Shown piece after piece: positions 49,401 through 57,969 of a stretch of DNA of 64,000 nucleotides. The notes under the pieces were generated by a model. It saw nothing but the letters and a program-made list of their open reading frames with translations, was not told the origin of the DNA and searched no databases. Positions within the stretch are counted from its first letter, which is position 1. Each line of letters starts with the position of its first letter. Position numbers and translations under genes: made by a program. This DNA is from Fodinibius sp034521915 (GTDB lineage: Bacteria > Bacteroidota > Rhodothermia > Balneolales > Balneolaceae): the NCBI RefSeq assembly GCF_034521915.1, contig NZ_JAXHLU010000008.1:17178-81177 (forward strand), in the 5' to 3' direction.

Positions 49401-49923
49401 GGCTGCTAAGGAGCTTCAGGAAACCATTGATGAGATTAACAAAACAGCTGTTGAGCGGTTTAATAAAACGTTCGAAAAAATCCGTGTCAACTTCCAGAAA
49501 GTATTCCACACACTGTTTAATGAGGATGATTACTGCGATCTTATAATTGACGAAGAAGCCGAAGATCCGCTCGATGCAACCATTGAAATCAAGGCCAATC
49601 CCAAAGGCAAGCGTCCCTCCACTATTAACCAGCTATCGGGGGGAGAGAAAACGCTTACCGCTATTGCGCTATTGTTTGCCATCTATCTCGTTAAGCCTTC
49701 TCCGTTCTGTGTTCTTGACGAGGTGGACGCTCCATTAGATGACGCAAATATTGAGCGTTTCGCAGATATGGTTCGAAATTTTAGCGAAGAAACCCAATTC
49801 ATCATCATCACGCACAACAAAAAGACCATGAGCAAAGCCGAGATGATGTATGGCGTAACGATGCCCGAAACAGGCATCAGCCGCCTTGTTGGTGTTAAGC
49901 TGGATGAAGTGGCTGAAGTTTGA
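46402..49923 (+). CDS. smc: Chromosome segregation protein SMC
   Basis: A 1173-residue structural maintenance of chromosomes ATPase. The N-terminal head has Walker A IVGPNGCGKSNIVDAM (about 30-45). Two long antiparallel coiled coils very rich in E, K, Q flank a globular hinge (about 505-640). The C-terminal head has the signature NQLSGGEKTLTAIALLFA and Walker B FCVLDEVDAPLDDAN. The protein is full length and in frame. No scpA or scpB is adjacent. The upstream 209 bases carry a repeated GTAACCTGTAA-like pair of unknown meaning. Confidence 0.97.
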   Translation: MYISELELQGFKSFAYKTNVTFDKGITAIVGPNGCGKSNIVDAMRWVLGEQRPTLLRSSSMSNVIFNGTAKKNALGMAEVYLTFINNKGLLPTEYNEVTIGRRLYRSGESEYLINGTTCRLKDITDLFMDTGMSSDAYSVIELKMVEEILNDNNNDRRRLFEEAAGVTRYKEKRKKTFRKLDETQADLQRVEDILVEVRKKTNSLEKQAEKAQKAKKYKKELEHLDKALNKHEYLKIKEELEPLEERIENADKEKKEIVAKAEKLEEEAEEARKALNEKERQQSEAQRRVSQLNSKIRDTETSLEITQEKISNEENVIEQYTNDIEQSEKDLEDLREAFKSSKKKLATFDDDLEKAEKNLAESKERYSEIQQQYNKEQEELNQLEQDFSQANQDLNDLQTKRIKIESRLENTEGDLVRIREEIEDLEDEIMNFRGEKKLAQEKLKKAKSKRDEQQEKLQSAREQREELSTKQNTLKDQIRSHQSKLDSVQSEIELLQDIANSNEAFPSSVQFLLENHAEQFNQLDVVSNLLSTDEKHAVALEAVLADALNYVVVDTLDDARKAATLLKENNKGRATFIPLNQLSDSYQTVSGSLAKQVETKSKFSALKELLLGNVRIFDSVDEAYSSLENDGQTGVTYDGEVITNTQFLKSGSKSKNAGIRVGLKDKISKLEDKAGSISSEIQSSEEQLEEVQQQYEAIDLNELEQELKEKEQQVRKIENNINSFEHKIEIYQKNIGELENRRESLIDNEDSSKQELDELQPKQKELQQKLKDLHEQQEEKKEALQELDEERSIAQSRYNDAQLKHQDLKNKVENHERDIKRAQEGIKNLKKRLKIRSEKTEEAKERITKYRSTIEQLEDELSTLKEKKQEADKQLEQAEEASGKQRGRINEIEKDLKEVRRRKEVNMELVHHLAMSKEKYEMQIENLSDHIWETYDVLMDQIDKELPDDTEPDEAKERISWLRQKLNKIGEVNPLAIEEYEEEKERLDFYEEQVGDLHQAAKELQETIDEINKTAVERFNKTFEKIRVNFQKVFHTLFNEDDYCDLIIDEEAEDPLDATIEIKANPKGKRPSTINQLSGGEKTLTAIALLFAIYLVKPSPFCVLDEVDAPLDDANIERFADMVRNFSEETQFIIITHNKKTMSKAEMMYGVTMPETGISRLVGVKLDEVAEV

Positions 49924-49951
49924 GATCATTGTGAGTAGTGAGTCTTGAGTA

Positions 49952-50166
49952 GAGGCCTTTGCAAAACCCGAAAATTAAGCTTGTCATTGCGAGCCTGAGA
50001 AGCCTGCCTGCGCGGAGCCTTCTATAAAATATGGCTTATGATGTTACAAAAGCTTCGGCATAGGCAGGCAATCTCCCGATCAAAGCTTCTAAAAGGAGAT
50101 CGCTGCATTACATTCCCCGCATGGGCGGGACAAGGCGCGATGACAGTATAGTTTTGCAAAGACCTC
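49952..50166. mobile_element. MITE-like 215-bp element with 16-bp terminal inverted repeats and 5-bp target duplication
   Basis: The left end is gaggcctttgcaaaac (49952-49967). The right end is its inverse gttttgcaaagacctc (50151-50166) with one mismatch. The flanks GAGTA at 49947-49951 and 50167-50171 match exactly, as expected for a target-site duplication. The inside holds gtcattgcgag (49983) facing cgcgatgac (50136-50144), and aggcaggcaatctcc facing ggagatcgc, a palindromic layout common in intergenic repeats. It has no coding capacity, so it would depend on a transposase in trans. It fills the smc-ispH gap; bases 50172-50321 hold nothing else recognisable. Confidence 0.75.
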
Positions 50167-50321
50167 GAGTAGTAAGATAAAAACATCTCTTTAGAGAATT
50201 TTGATCATACAATTCACTTACGATTCTACTGATCGTTCGCACCTGATTTACTGTTATTCTTTGTGATGTTTCCCGCTCATCTCCGTATATTTCGGAGCTA
50301 AATCAAATCCAGCAAATAGTT

Positions 50322-51572
50322 ATGGCTCGCAAGAAATTCAACATCCCGGATATTTATCAATCGCCGATCATTAGCAAGGTCAAAGATGCCAATAAGGTGA
50401 TGGATCCCACCAAGAAAGATATGGAGCCCAGTGTGCTCGATTTTGGTCCTGTTCGGTTTTTTGTACCACGGCATTTTGGCTTTTGCTATGGCGTGGAAAA
50501 TGCTATTGATATCGCTTACGACACCGTAAAAAACTATCCGGATAAGGATATCTACCTGCTGAGCGAGATGATTCACAACCCAACAGTGAATGAAGATCTG
50601 CAGGCACGGGGCGTTAAATTTCTATTTGAAACGGACGGTACTGAGCTGATCCCCATTGAGTCGCTGGACGAAAATGATATTGTGATTGTCCCCGCGTTTG
50701 GAACAACTATTGAAATACAGCAAAAGCTAAAGAAGCAGGGCATCGATCCTTATGAATACAATACCACCTGTCCTTTTGTGGAGAAGGTTTGGCGACGGGG
50801 TAAACAACTCGGCAAAAAAGGATATTCGCTGGTTATCCACGGCAAGCACCGTCACGAAGAAACGCGAGCTACCTTTTCGCACAGTGCAGATCACTCGGAA
50901 TGTGTGGTTGTTCTAAATCCCGAAGAAGCCCATATTTTAGCGGATATTATGACCGGCGATCGTCCGCAGTCGGACTTTGAAGAGTATTTTGGCCATAAAA
51001 GCACGGATAGTTTTGATCCGCAGAAAGATCTGGAGCACTTTGGGGTCATCAATCAGACAACGATGCTGGCCACCGAAACGGAGGAAGTGATGGAAATTCT
51101 TAAAGAAGCGGCTATTGAAAAATATGGTGAGGCCGATATTCTCGATCACTTTGCCGATACTTCGGATACGCTTTGCTATGCAACGAATGAAAATCAGTCG
51201 GCAACGCTGGCTTTAGCGGAAACCGATTCCGATCTGTCGATTGTGGTAGGCGGATATAATTCGTCGAACACCATGCACCTGGTTGAAATTTTGGAAGACG
51301 CTTTCCCAACTTATCACATTCGGGATGCTGAGGAAATCGAATCTCCCGAGAAAATCCGGCACTTTAACCAGTGGGAGAAAGAGATCAAGGAAACAGAAAA
51401 CTGGCTGTCATCCAAAGATCAGCCGGTAAATATTGCCCTCACTTCGGGGGCTTCATGTCCCGACGTGTTGGTAGATGAGGTTATGCTGAAAATCCTCAAT
51501 TATTTTGAAGATACCCGTTCCGTAGAAGAAGTGATCAAGCCATTCGAAGAAGAGCTGGACGAAGTTGCCTAA
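50322..51572 (+). CDS. ispH: 4-hydroxy-3-methylbut-2-enyl diphosphate reductase, long type
   Basis: The last MEP-pathway enzyme, a 4Fe-4S reductase that makes IPP and DMAPP. The three cluster cysteines are C55 (FGFCYGV), C150 (NTTCPFVEKVW) and C379 (SGASCPDVL). At 416 residues it is about 100 longer than the E. coli type. The architecture (N-terminal extension of about 45 residues and an insert before the third Cys) resembles the cyanobacterial/plant group. It stands alone, away from ispDF. Confidence 0.95.
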   Translation: MARKKFNIPDIYQSPIISKVKDANKVMDPTKKDMEPSVLDFGPVRFFVPRHFGFCYGVENAIDIAYDTVKNYPDKDIYLLSEMIHNPTVNEDLQARGVKFLFETDGTELIPIESLDENDIVIVPAFGTTIEIQQKLKKQGIDPYEYNTTCPFVEKVWRRGKQLGKKGYSLVIHGKHRHEETRATFSHSADHSECVVVLNPEEAHILADIMTGDRPQSDFEEYFGHKSTDSFDPQKDLEHFGVINQTTMLATETEEVMEILKEAAIEKYGEADILDHFADTSDTLCYATNENQSATLALAETDSDLSIVVGGYNSSNTMHLVEILEDAFPTYHIRDAEEIESPEKIRHFNQWEKEIKETENWLSSKDQPVNIALTSGASCPDVLVDEVMLKILNYFEDTRSVEEVIKPFEEELDEVA

Positions 51573-51580
51573 TTGGATTA

Positions 51581-52588
51581 TTAATTATCCAGCACAATAA
51601 AATACGCTACGCGTCGCGGTTGAAATGATCGCAGCCTGATATGATATCGTTCATTTTTTTCTTCAATCTGTGGGGTAACAAAACCAGTAGAATCTTCTAA
51701 AATCTGCTGATAACTCACATACACATCAAAGGGATTTTCATCCTGAACATCAGTGTATTCTTCAATAGGCACATCATATTTAATGGTAATAGCAAGGGGG
51801 CTATAGCTTACCATACGTCCCGGCGGCAGGTTACGCGTAGTTATATTGGCCTGCATCTCACCTTCGGTATACTCAACGACCTCACCCTCAAAACCGACCT
51901 CACTATGCGACAAATTGATGAGTTCACTCGACGACTCCAAAGGCACGGTCTGGGAAATATCCTTAGCAACATTATTAATTTGAACTGAATCAGTTGACCA
52001 CTCCTCAATATTTTTAATAAGTGTAGCGGCTCCATTTATCGTAACACTGTCGGGATTTATTGTCGGAGGATCCAAAAAACCATATTGCTCTCTAAAATTA
52101 ACGGTTACAGCAGAACGAACCGGCACTTTTTTCGAAGCCCGATCCCCTAGCTGTACGGTTAAATTCTGTGGCTGCACACGCTGAATATTAATATTTAGCA
52201 TGGCATTCATCTGTTGTTGCACCTGATCAAATAAATCTACCTTTGCATCACTTACATCAATATTTATGGTAGGGGGATTATTGTATAAATTTATCAGCTT
52301 CCAGCCTTCTCCCGTCACGCTTACCGTTGCAGTAGAAGGGAAATCTTTGACCAATGCTTTTTCGGCGGGTACATTACCAAGCTGGATGGGCAACTCAATA
52401 TTTAAGGTATAATCGCGGCTTAAATTGACCATCAGCCATAAGGTCAGTGCTAAAATAAATGCAACTAAAAAAACAATAATGCGTTCACGACCAACGTGAG
52501 CAATTTCATCCTCATTTGATTTTTGCAGAAGTGACTCCCATGCCGCCAGTAACTTCTCTTTGTATTCCTCAATTTTTGATTTTTCCAT
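51581..52588 (-). CDS. YbbR-domain (CdaR-like) membrane-anchored protein
   Basis: A 335-residue protein with a short cytoplasmic N-terminus, one membrane helix (about 37-55, IIVFLVAFILALTLWLMVNL) and an extracytoplasmic part made of YbbR-type beta repeats (ELPIQLGNVPAEKALVKDFPSTATVSVTGE, VPVRSAVTVNF...). YbbR proteins partner with diadenylate cyclases (CdaA) in many bacteria. No cdaA is seen nearby, so that link is only family knowledge. It lies downstream of recF and the DUF721 gene on the same strand. Confidence 0.82.
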   Translation of the reverse strand: MEKSKIEEYKEKLLAAWESLLQKSNEDEIAHVGRERIIVFLVAFILALTLWLMVNLSRDYTLNIELPIQLGNVPAEKALVKDFPSTATVSVTGEGWKLINLYNNPPTINIDVSDAKVDLFDQVQQQMNAMLNINIQRVQPQNLTVQLGDRASKKVPVRSAVTVNFREQYGFLDPPTINPDSVTINGAATLIKNIEEWSTDSVQINNVAKDISQTVPLESSSELINLSHSEVGFEGEVVEYTEGEMQANITTRNLPPGRMVSYSPLAITIKYDVPIEEYTDVQDENPFDVYVSYQQILEDSTGFVTPQIEEKNERYHIRLRSFQPRRVAYFIVLDN

Positions 52589-52645
52589 AAATACTTTTCA
52601 GATCAATTGATCATATTTGGACAAATGGCAATGATCAAATATACA

Positions 52646-52948
52646 TTATGAGCGCACAACAATCTCTTTGATTATTTTCTCGTCCACCTGATCATTTAAC
52701 TTTTTTGCGATGCTATAGCGCTTCATGTGGATTTCTTGCCGCCATGCCGGATTCTTGACGTGAACCACTAAGTTTCCATGTTCAAAATGCAGATTTTCTG
52801 TCTGTTCGGCAATGCGTTCGCCTACCGTCTGTTCCCAAAGCGATAAAATCATGCCCCGCTTTAATCTTTTGCGATGGGGGTAGGTATCCAAAAAATCCTT
52901 TAGTGCCTCCTTCAAGGATTTCGGTGAATTTGATTTATATCGTCCCAT
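52646..52948 (-). CDS. DUF721 (DciA-like) protein
   Basis: A 100-residue DUF721 protein. WEQTVGERIAEQTENLHFEHGNLVVHVKNPAWRQEIHMKRYSIAKKLN shows the KH-like fold of the family, some members of which (DciA) load the replicative helicase. The position next to recF and a few kilobases from the probable origin fits a replication role. It starts 15 bases after recF. Confidence 0.85.
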   Translation of the reverse strand: MGRYKSNSPKSLKEALKDFLDTYPHRKRLKRGMILSLWEQTVGERIAEQTENLHFEHGNLVVHVKNPAWRQEIHMKRYSIAKKLNDQVDEKIIKEIVVRS

Positions 52949-52963
52949 AACTGCTACTATTAA

Positions 52964-54097
52964 TTACGGTTTAACAACAGAAATCTGTCCCTGCTCCACC
53001 TTGTATTTTCTATTCCGTTCACCGTCAAAGGTTAAATAATCATCAAAAGGAATAGGATTGGCCGCCGTAACAAAGGTCTGTCCGGCATGTTCAATAAGTG
53101 CATTCAACAACACATCAGTGCGCTGGGCATCCAGATCACCAAACACATCATCCAGCAGAAATATCGGCAGATCATCCAACTCATCCGAAAAATACAAAAG
53201 CTGGGCCAGTTTCAAAGCAAGAGCAAACAGTCGGTGTTGCCCCTGGGAGCCATACTTACGCAACTCAAAATCATCAAGATAAAAAACAATCTCATCGCGG
53301 TGCGGACCAACAAGCGTCAATTCTCGTTCCAGCTCGTGATCCTGTTCTTTCTCAAGCTTCGTCTGGTAACGCTCTCTTACCGTTTCCTCATCCTCAGAAG
53401 GCTCGCAAAACGTCTGATATTCCAGATGTGGTTCGTGCCGCATACCAGATATCACCTCGTACTCCTTCGCCAGGTAATCCCGGAATTTATTCAACACCTC
53501 GGTACGCTTAGCCACAATACGCGACCCGTATTCCATCAGCTGTACGTTCCAAGGTTCGAGGTAAGCGATCAACACCTCACGACTTCCCCGGAACTCCTGC
53601 AGCAATTTATTACGCTGCTTGCGGGCTTTTCGGAAGTCAAGCAAGTCTTGCAGATAGGCCGGAGAAATCTGGCTGATAAATGAATCAATAAATGATCGGC
53701 GCTGCTTTGGTCCTTCGCTAGTTAACTTTTTATCGGAAGGAGAAAGTACTACCACGGGTACCATCCCAATTAGATCAGAGAGGCGATCAAGCGGACTTTC
53801 ATTGACAAAGATCTTTTTTCCTTCTCCGCGCGAATAGGAACATCCCACATCAAAACTGGCGCGTATATTTCCCTCAAAATGTCCCTTAATCATAAAAAAA
53901 GTGGCATCCTGATTTACCACATACATATCACTGCTGGATACAAAACTGCGACTCATGCAAAGATAGTGGATCGCATCAATGAGGTTGGTCTTGCCCGCCC
54001 CATTTTGACCGACAATCACATTCATATGCGGTGCCCACTCAACCACGGTTTCTTCGTGATTACGAAAATTCTGTAGTTTTAAATTTGTGATCTTCAT
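52964..54097 (-). CDS. recF: DNA replication and repair protein RecF
   Basis: A 377-residue SMC-like ATPase that helps load RecA at gaps. I start it at ATG 54097 (MKITNLKLQNFRNHEE); an in-frame TTG two codons upstream is less likely. Walker A is VGQNGAGKTNLIDAI (about 30-45), the signature is KYGSQGQHRLFALALKLA, and Walker B is IFLLDDVFGDLD. It heads a recF, DUF721, YbbR operon; dnaN and gyrB are not adjacent. Confidence 0.96.
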   Translation of the reverse strand: MKITNLKLQNFRNHEETVVEWAPHMNVIVGQNGAGKTNLIDAIHYLCMSRSFVSSSDMYVVNQDATFFMIKGHFEGNIRASFDVGCSYSRGEGKKIFVNESPLDRLSDLIGMVPVVVLSPSDKKLTSEGPKQRRSFIDSFISQISPAYLQDLLDFRKARKQRNKLLQEFRGSREVLIAYLEPWNVQLMEYGSRIVAKRTEVLNKFRDYLAKEYEVISGMRHEPHLEYQTFCEPSEDEETVRERYQTKLEKEQDHELERELTLVGPHRDEIVFYLDDFELRKYGSQGQHRLFALALKLAQLLYFSDELDDLPIFLLDDVFGDLDAQRTDVLLNALIEHAGQTFVTAANPIPFDDYLTFDGERNRKYKVEQGQISVVKP

Positions 54098-54115
54098 TGA
54101 CAACTACACTCAACT

Positions 54116-54148
54116 AAAAAAATAGCGCGAGCAAATACCCGCGCTATT
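54116..54148 (-). terminator. Rho-independent terminator after eno
   Basis: aatagcgcg (54121-54129) pairs with cgcgctatt (54140-54148) around a 10-base loop. On the minus strand a T-run follows (54122-54116). It separates enolase from recF. Confidence 0.85.
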
Positions 54149-54176
54149 ATATCCTTATTACGTAATTTGAAATACC

Positions 54177-55463
54177 TTAAAATCCAAAAGCATCACTTCC
54201 CATAAAGATCGCATTTTCGCCCAGCTGCTCTTCGATTCGCAGCAGTTGATTATATTTGGCAATGCGATCAGTACGACTCATGGAACCGGTCTTAATCTGC
54301 CCGGCATTTGTTGCCACCGCTAAATCGGCAATGGACGTGTCTTCGGTTTCACCCGATCGATGCGAGATAACCGCTGTATAATCATTCTTATGCGCCATCT
54401 CAATGGCATCAAGAGTCTCCGTAAGAGTCCCAATTTGATTTACTTTAATTAGAATAGAGTTGGCTATCCCCTGCTTTATACCGCGTGCCAGCCGCTCGGT
54501 ATTGGTTACAAAAAGATCATCCCCAACAAGCTGAACTTTATCGCCCACTGCATCTGTTAACTTTTTCCAACCGTCCCAATCATTTTCATCAAGGCCATCT
54601 TCAATAGAAACTATGGGATATTTTTCCACCCAGCTGTTCCAGAATTCAACCATATCTTCACTGTTTCGCTCACTACCATCGCTCCATCGAAATTCATAAA
54701 CACCTTTATCGGCATTATAGAATTCAGCGGCAGCGGGATCCAATGCAATCACTACTTCATCACCGGGAATATAGCCGGCCTTTTCAATCGCATTCAAAAT
54801 TACTTCTACCGCTTCTTCATTGGAGTCCAAATCGGGGGCAAAACCGCCCTCATCACCCACAGCAGTACTATAATTTTTATTCTTCAGCACTTTTTTTAGG
54901 TGATGGAAAATCTCTGATCCCATTCGAACGGCTTCGGAAAAAGATTTTGCCCCACTGGGCATAATCATAAATTCCTGCAGGTCTACATTATTATCGGCAT
55001 GCGAACCGCCGTTGATAATATTCATCATCGGCAGCGGAAGCACTTTTGCATTTACGCCACCGATATATCGCCACAATGGTAAATTAAGGGCATTAGAAGC
55101 CGCATCCGCCGCAGCAAGCGATACGCCTAAAATAGCATTCGCACCCAAATTTCCTTTGTTCTCGGTACCGTCAATTTCGAGCAGGGTATTATCAATTTCT
55201 ACCTGGTTAAATACTTCGTATCCCCGCAACTCATTAGCAATTATTGTATTCACATTTTCAACGGCCTTGGTAACTCCTTTACCCAGATAATCATCTGATT
55301 CGGTATCGCGGAGCTCAACGGCTTCGTGCTCACCGGTAGATGCTCCCGATGGTACGGCCGCTCGACCTACCATATCATTTGTCAAAACCACATCTACTTC
55401 TACCGTAGGGTTTCCTCTTGAGTCAATAATTTGTCGGCCAATAATTTCTTCAATAAAACTCAT
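54177..55463 (-). CDS. eno: Enolase
   Basis: A 428-residue phosphopyruvate hydratase of glycolysis. Motifs are RGNPTVEVDV, GASTGEHEAVELRD, the metal ligand segment SIEDGLDENDWDGW, the catalytic Lys in LIKVNQIGTLTET and SHRSGETEDTSIADLAV. Complete, with its own terminator. The 180 bases upstream show only a weak ccgg-based hairpin near 55590-55615. Confidence 0.98.
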   Translation of the reverse strand: MSFIEEIIGRQIIDSRGNPTVEVDVVLTNDMVGRAAVPSGASTGEHEAVELRDTESDDYLGKGVTKAVENVNTIIANELRGYEVFNQVEIDNTLLEIDGTENKGNLGANAILGVSLAAADAASNALNLPLWRYIGGVNAKVLPLPMMNIINGGSHADNNVDLQEFMIMPSGAKSFSEAVRMGSEIFHHLKKVLKNKNYSTAVGDEGGFAPDLDSNEEAVEVILNAIEKAGYIPGDEVVIALDPAAAEFYNADKGVYEFRWSDGSERNSEDMVEFWNSWVEKYPIVSIEDGLDENDWDGWKKLTDAVGDKVQLVGDDLFVTNTERLARGIKQGIANSILIKVNQIGTLTETLDAIEMAHKNDYTAVISHRSGETEDTSIADLAVATNAGQIKTGSMSRTDRIAKYNQLLRIEEQLGENAIFMGSDAFGF

Positions 55464-55643
55464 TGTAATATCTTATTAATTGTCGTGGAATTTGTAGAGA
55501 AAGGTACAAGGTTTTTATCTACTGATAAAGAGAAAAGAAATTCAAGATACAGCATTCAGGTTTTCAAGTACGAAGCGTATAGGCGAATGAAAGAACCGGA
55601 AAAATAACTTTTCAATCCGGCATAGGATATCCTGTCAGCAACC

Positions 55644-56486
55644 CTACCACATACCGCCAAAAGTAAATTTAATCTGTGGCGTACCAAAGTATTTCTGGGC
55701 ATCAAAGAATTTAACTCTTGATTCAAAAACCGGTTCGCCATCAGCGTTGTATTCGGTAGGTTTGTACGGCTCCATAATTTGCAACCCTTCATTGAAATAA
55801 TAGAAGAAATAGCCAAATTCGATGGTGGTACGTGACTTAAATTCGCTGCCTAAATCCACTCCTATCTTAATTGCACCGCTATATCCCCATTTACTTTCTC
55901 CTTCACTCCATCCTGTGAAAAAGTCATTAATACGCTCAACGGGGAATAAAAATCCATTGGGTCCAACTTGAAAATCACGAAATCCATTTGGTTCTCCACG
56001 TCCGGGTACCGGAGTATCACTAACATAGGGATAAGTAAATGCCAGGGCCGGACCACCAGCAGCACTTACAAAAACGCGCATATTATCCTGAATGTGTCGG
56101 GCAAAAAGACGCTGCTTGACTCCTAATAAAAATGGAAATCCAAATGCCCGTTTATACTTATTAGGTACAATTTGCTGTCCCGTTAAAAAACTCTGGAAGT
56201 TTTGCTCACTTGCATCTCTAATGCCGGTTATTCCAGTACGAAATGTGATTTCTGTATATGGAGCTACCGCGCGACCATACGTTCCTCCAATTCCAAATCC
56301 AAAGTTATTAATAACCAAATCAAAACCAAGAGCGTTATGATACCCCTCCGACAACGGCGTTTTAGGGTCTGACTTTTCAATAACTTCCGGCTCTTTAATC
56401 TGGGCAATGGCAGTATCGGCAAGAACACTCAAGAGCAGTGTCAGAATAATTACAGGAAATATATATTTTATCATCGATTTCTTCAT
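55644..56486 (-). CDS. Outer-membrane beta-barrel protein of unknown function
   Basis: A 280-residue protein with a signal peptide (MKKSMIKYIFPVIILTLLL, cleavage likely near ADTAIAQ, about residue 29). The rest alternates Gly and aromatic residues (LGFDLVINNFGFGIGGTYGRAVAPYTEITFRTGI) and ends in strands finishing TFGGMW; a terminal aromatic is the usual outer-membrane assembly signal. It is an OMP-like beta-barrel; the cargo is unknown. About 200 AT-rich bases upstream hold the promoter region. Confidence 0.75.
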   Translation of the reverse strand: MKKSMIKYIFPVIILTLLLSVLADTAIAQIKEPEVIEKSDPKTPLSEGYHNALGFDLVINNFGFGIGGTYGRAVAPYTEITFRTGITGIRDASEQNFQSFLTGQQIVPNKYKRAFGFPFLLGVKQRLFARHIQDNMRVFVSAAGGPALAFTYPYVSDTPVPGRGEPNGFRDFQVGPNGFLFPVERINDFFTGWSEGESKWGYSGAIKIGVDLGSEFKSRTTIEFGYFFYYFNEGLQIMEPYKPTEYNADGEPVFESRVKFFDAQKYFGTPQIKFTFGGMW

Positions 56487-56688
56487 GTATGACGGCCGCT
56501 GTGTTGAACTTTCACTAATTTATAAACGTATTATGATAACTATCGTTCAAACAAAAAATTATGTAAATATTTAGGCTGTTATAAATAAATATATACGAAC
56601 CTACAAACAAATTTGACTCTAAGTATATAAAAACTTTTATTCAGGCTCTTTACAACCTATCAAATCTACCAATTGAAGTTAACACATT

Positions 56689-57081
56689 ATGGCTACTGTA
56701 AGCAAGTATCTTGTTTTTGGGCCGGCAGATACACTGCGTAGAATGCCCCAACAGCTCTTTAATGATATAGAACCTAAGTATTTGTATAAATATCAATCAT
56801 CTGACAGTGGTGATGAAGTTCACGTTGCTGTTTATGAAGAGTATGAAAAACAAATAAATGCAAGTGTAACTCTTACCTGTATTATTGAATTTACCGGCAA
56901 ACAAAATCGGTTTGAGCTCAAAAAAACCGGTGGACGCATGGGATTTCGCGGTAGCTCACTGGACGAAGAAAAACGCACAATCGACGATGAGGTAATCGAC
57001 TTTATATTAGATTTCAGCAAGCGTTTTGGCCTAACCATACAGCAAGAGAAAGAGCAACAAGTCGAGGAAGACGAGTCCTAA
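56689..57081 (+). CDS. Conserved-looking small cytoplasmic protein, function unknown
   Basis: A 130-residue soluble protein I do not recognise. It starts MATVSKYLVFGPADTLRRMPQ and has an alternating strand/helix pattern, a basic centre (KKTGGRMGFRGSS) and a glutamate/glutamine-rich C-terminal tail. There is no signal peptide or membrane helix. It lies 24 bases before prmC and is probably cotranscribed with it. Confidence 0.65.
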   Translation: MATVSKYLVFGPADTLRRMPQQLFNDIEPKYLYKYQSSDSGDEVHVAVYEEYEKQINASVTLTCIIEFTGKQNRFELKKTGGRMGFRGSSLDEEKRTIDDEVIDFILDFSKRFGLTIQQEKEQQVEEDES

Positions 57082-57105
57082 CTACTTCAATTTCAATACC
57101 ATAAT

Positions 57106-57969
57106 ATGAGCAGAAAGGTCGAGGAATGGACAGTCCTTTCCATGTTGGAATGGGGTACTGATTTTTTTAAGGAGAAAAACATTCCCGATCCCCGGCACAG
57201 TATTGAATGGCTATTGGCCGAGACGCTCAATATCAAACGGCTGGATCTGTATCTCAAATTTGACCGACCACTTTCCTCCCAGGAACTCGATACATTACGA
57301 CCGATGGTAAAACGCAGAGCTCAACACGAACCTCTGCAATATATTGTCGGGCATACCGACTTTATGAATGCCCGTATTTCGGTCAATGAACAGGTTCTTA
57401 TCCCCCGCATTGAAACCGAACAGCTTGTTGAGATTATTCTTGATGAACATCAGTCAGAGGATGATCTTTCTATTCTCGATATTGGAACCGGGTCGGGGTG
57501 CATCCCTATCGCATTAAAAATGGAGCAACCCGATTGGGAAGTTTTTGGAATTGATATTTCTGAAGACGCACTCAACACCGCCCGGAATAATGCTGAAAAA
57601 AATGACGCTGAGGTTTCTTTTTCAAAGGGGGATATTTTAAACCCCCACAGTATTTCCGTACCCGGCCCCTTAGATCTAATCGTTTCCAATCCTCCTTATG
57701 TTAAACCGGATGAAAAAGATATCCTGGAGCGACAGGTTAAAGACTATGAACCGGCCGAAGCATTGTTCTTTGATGATCTTGAAAAAATGTACAACAGCAT
57801 CATCGAATTTGCATCTCAAAAACTGAAAGAAAACGGCTATTTATATTTGGAATTGCACGAAAATTATAGTCAACAAATTTTAGCTCTTTTCGACGAGCAG
57901 AAGTGGTCAGCACGTATCGAAAATGACTACGATAAAAAACCTCGTTTTATTATAGCTCAACAGCTCTAA
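57106..57969 (+). CDS. prmC: Release factor glutamine N5-methyltransferase PrmC
   Basis: A 287-residue PrmC/HemK that methylates the GGQ glutamine of release factors 1 and 2. The N-terminal helical domain includes DPRHSIEWLLAETL. The SAM domain has ILDIGTGSGCIPIAL and the catalytic NPPY motif (SNPPYVKPDEKDI). Complete. Directly downstream is the probable replication origin. Confidence 0.95.
   Translation: MSRKVEEWTVLSMLEWGTDFFKEKNIPDPRHSIEWLLAETLNIKRLDLYLKFDRPLSSQELDTLRPMVKRRAQHEPLQYIVGHTDFMNARISVNEQVLIPRIETEQLVEIILDEHQSEDDLSILDIGTGSGCIPIALKMEQPDWEVFGIDISEDALNTARNNAEKNDAEVSFSKGDILNPHSISVPGPLDLIVSNPPYVKPDEKDILERQVKDYEPAEALFFDDLEKMYNSIIEFASQKLKENGYLYLELHENYSQQILALFDEQKWSARIENDYDKKPRFIIAQQL

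Noticed and set aside
53087..53683. A 198-residue open frame antisense to recF
   Set aside because: recF is full length with Walker A and B in frame, and the opposite frame has no coherent domain or start signal.
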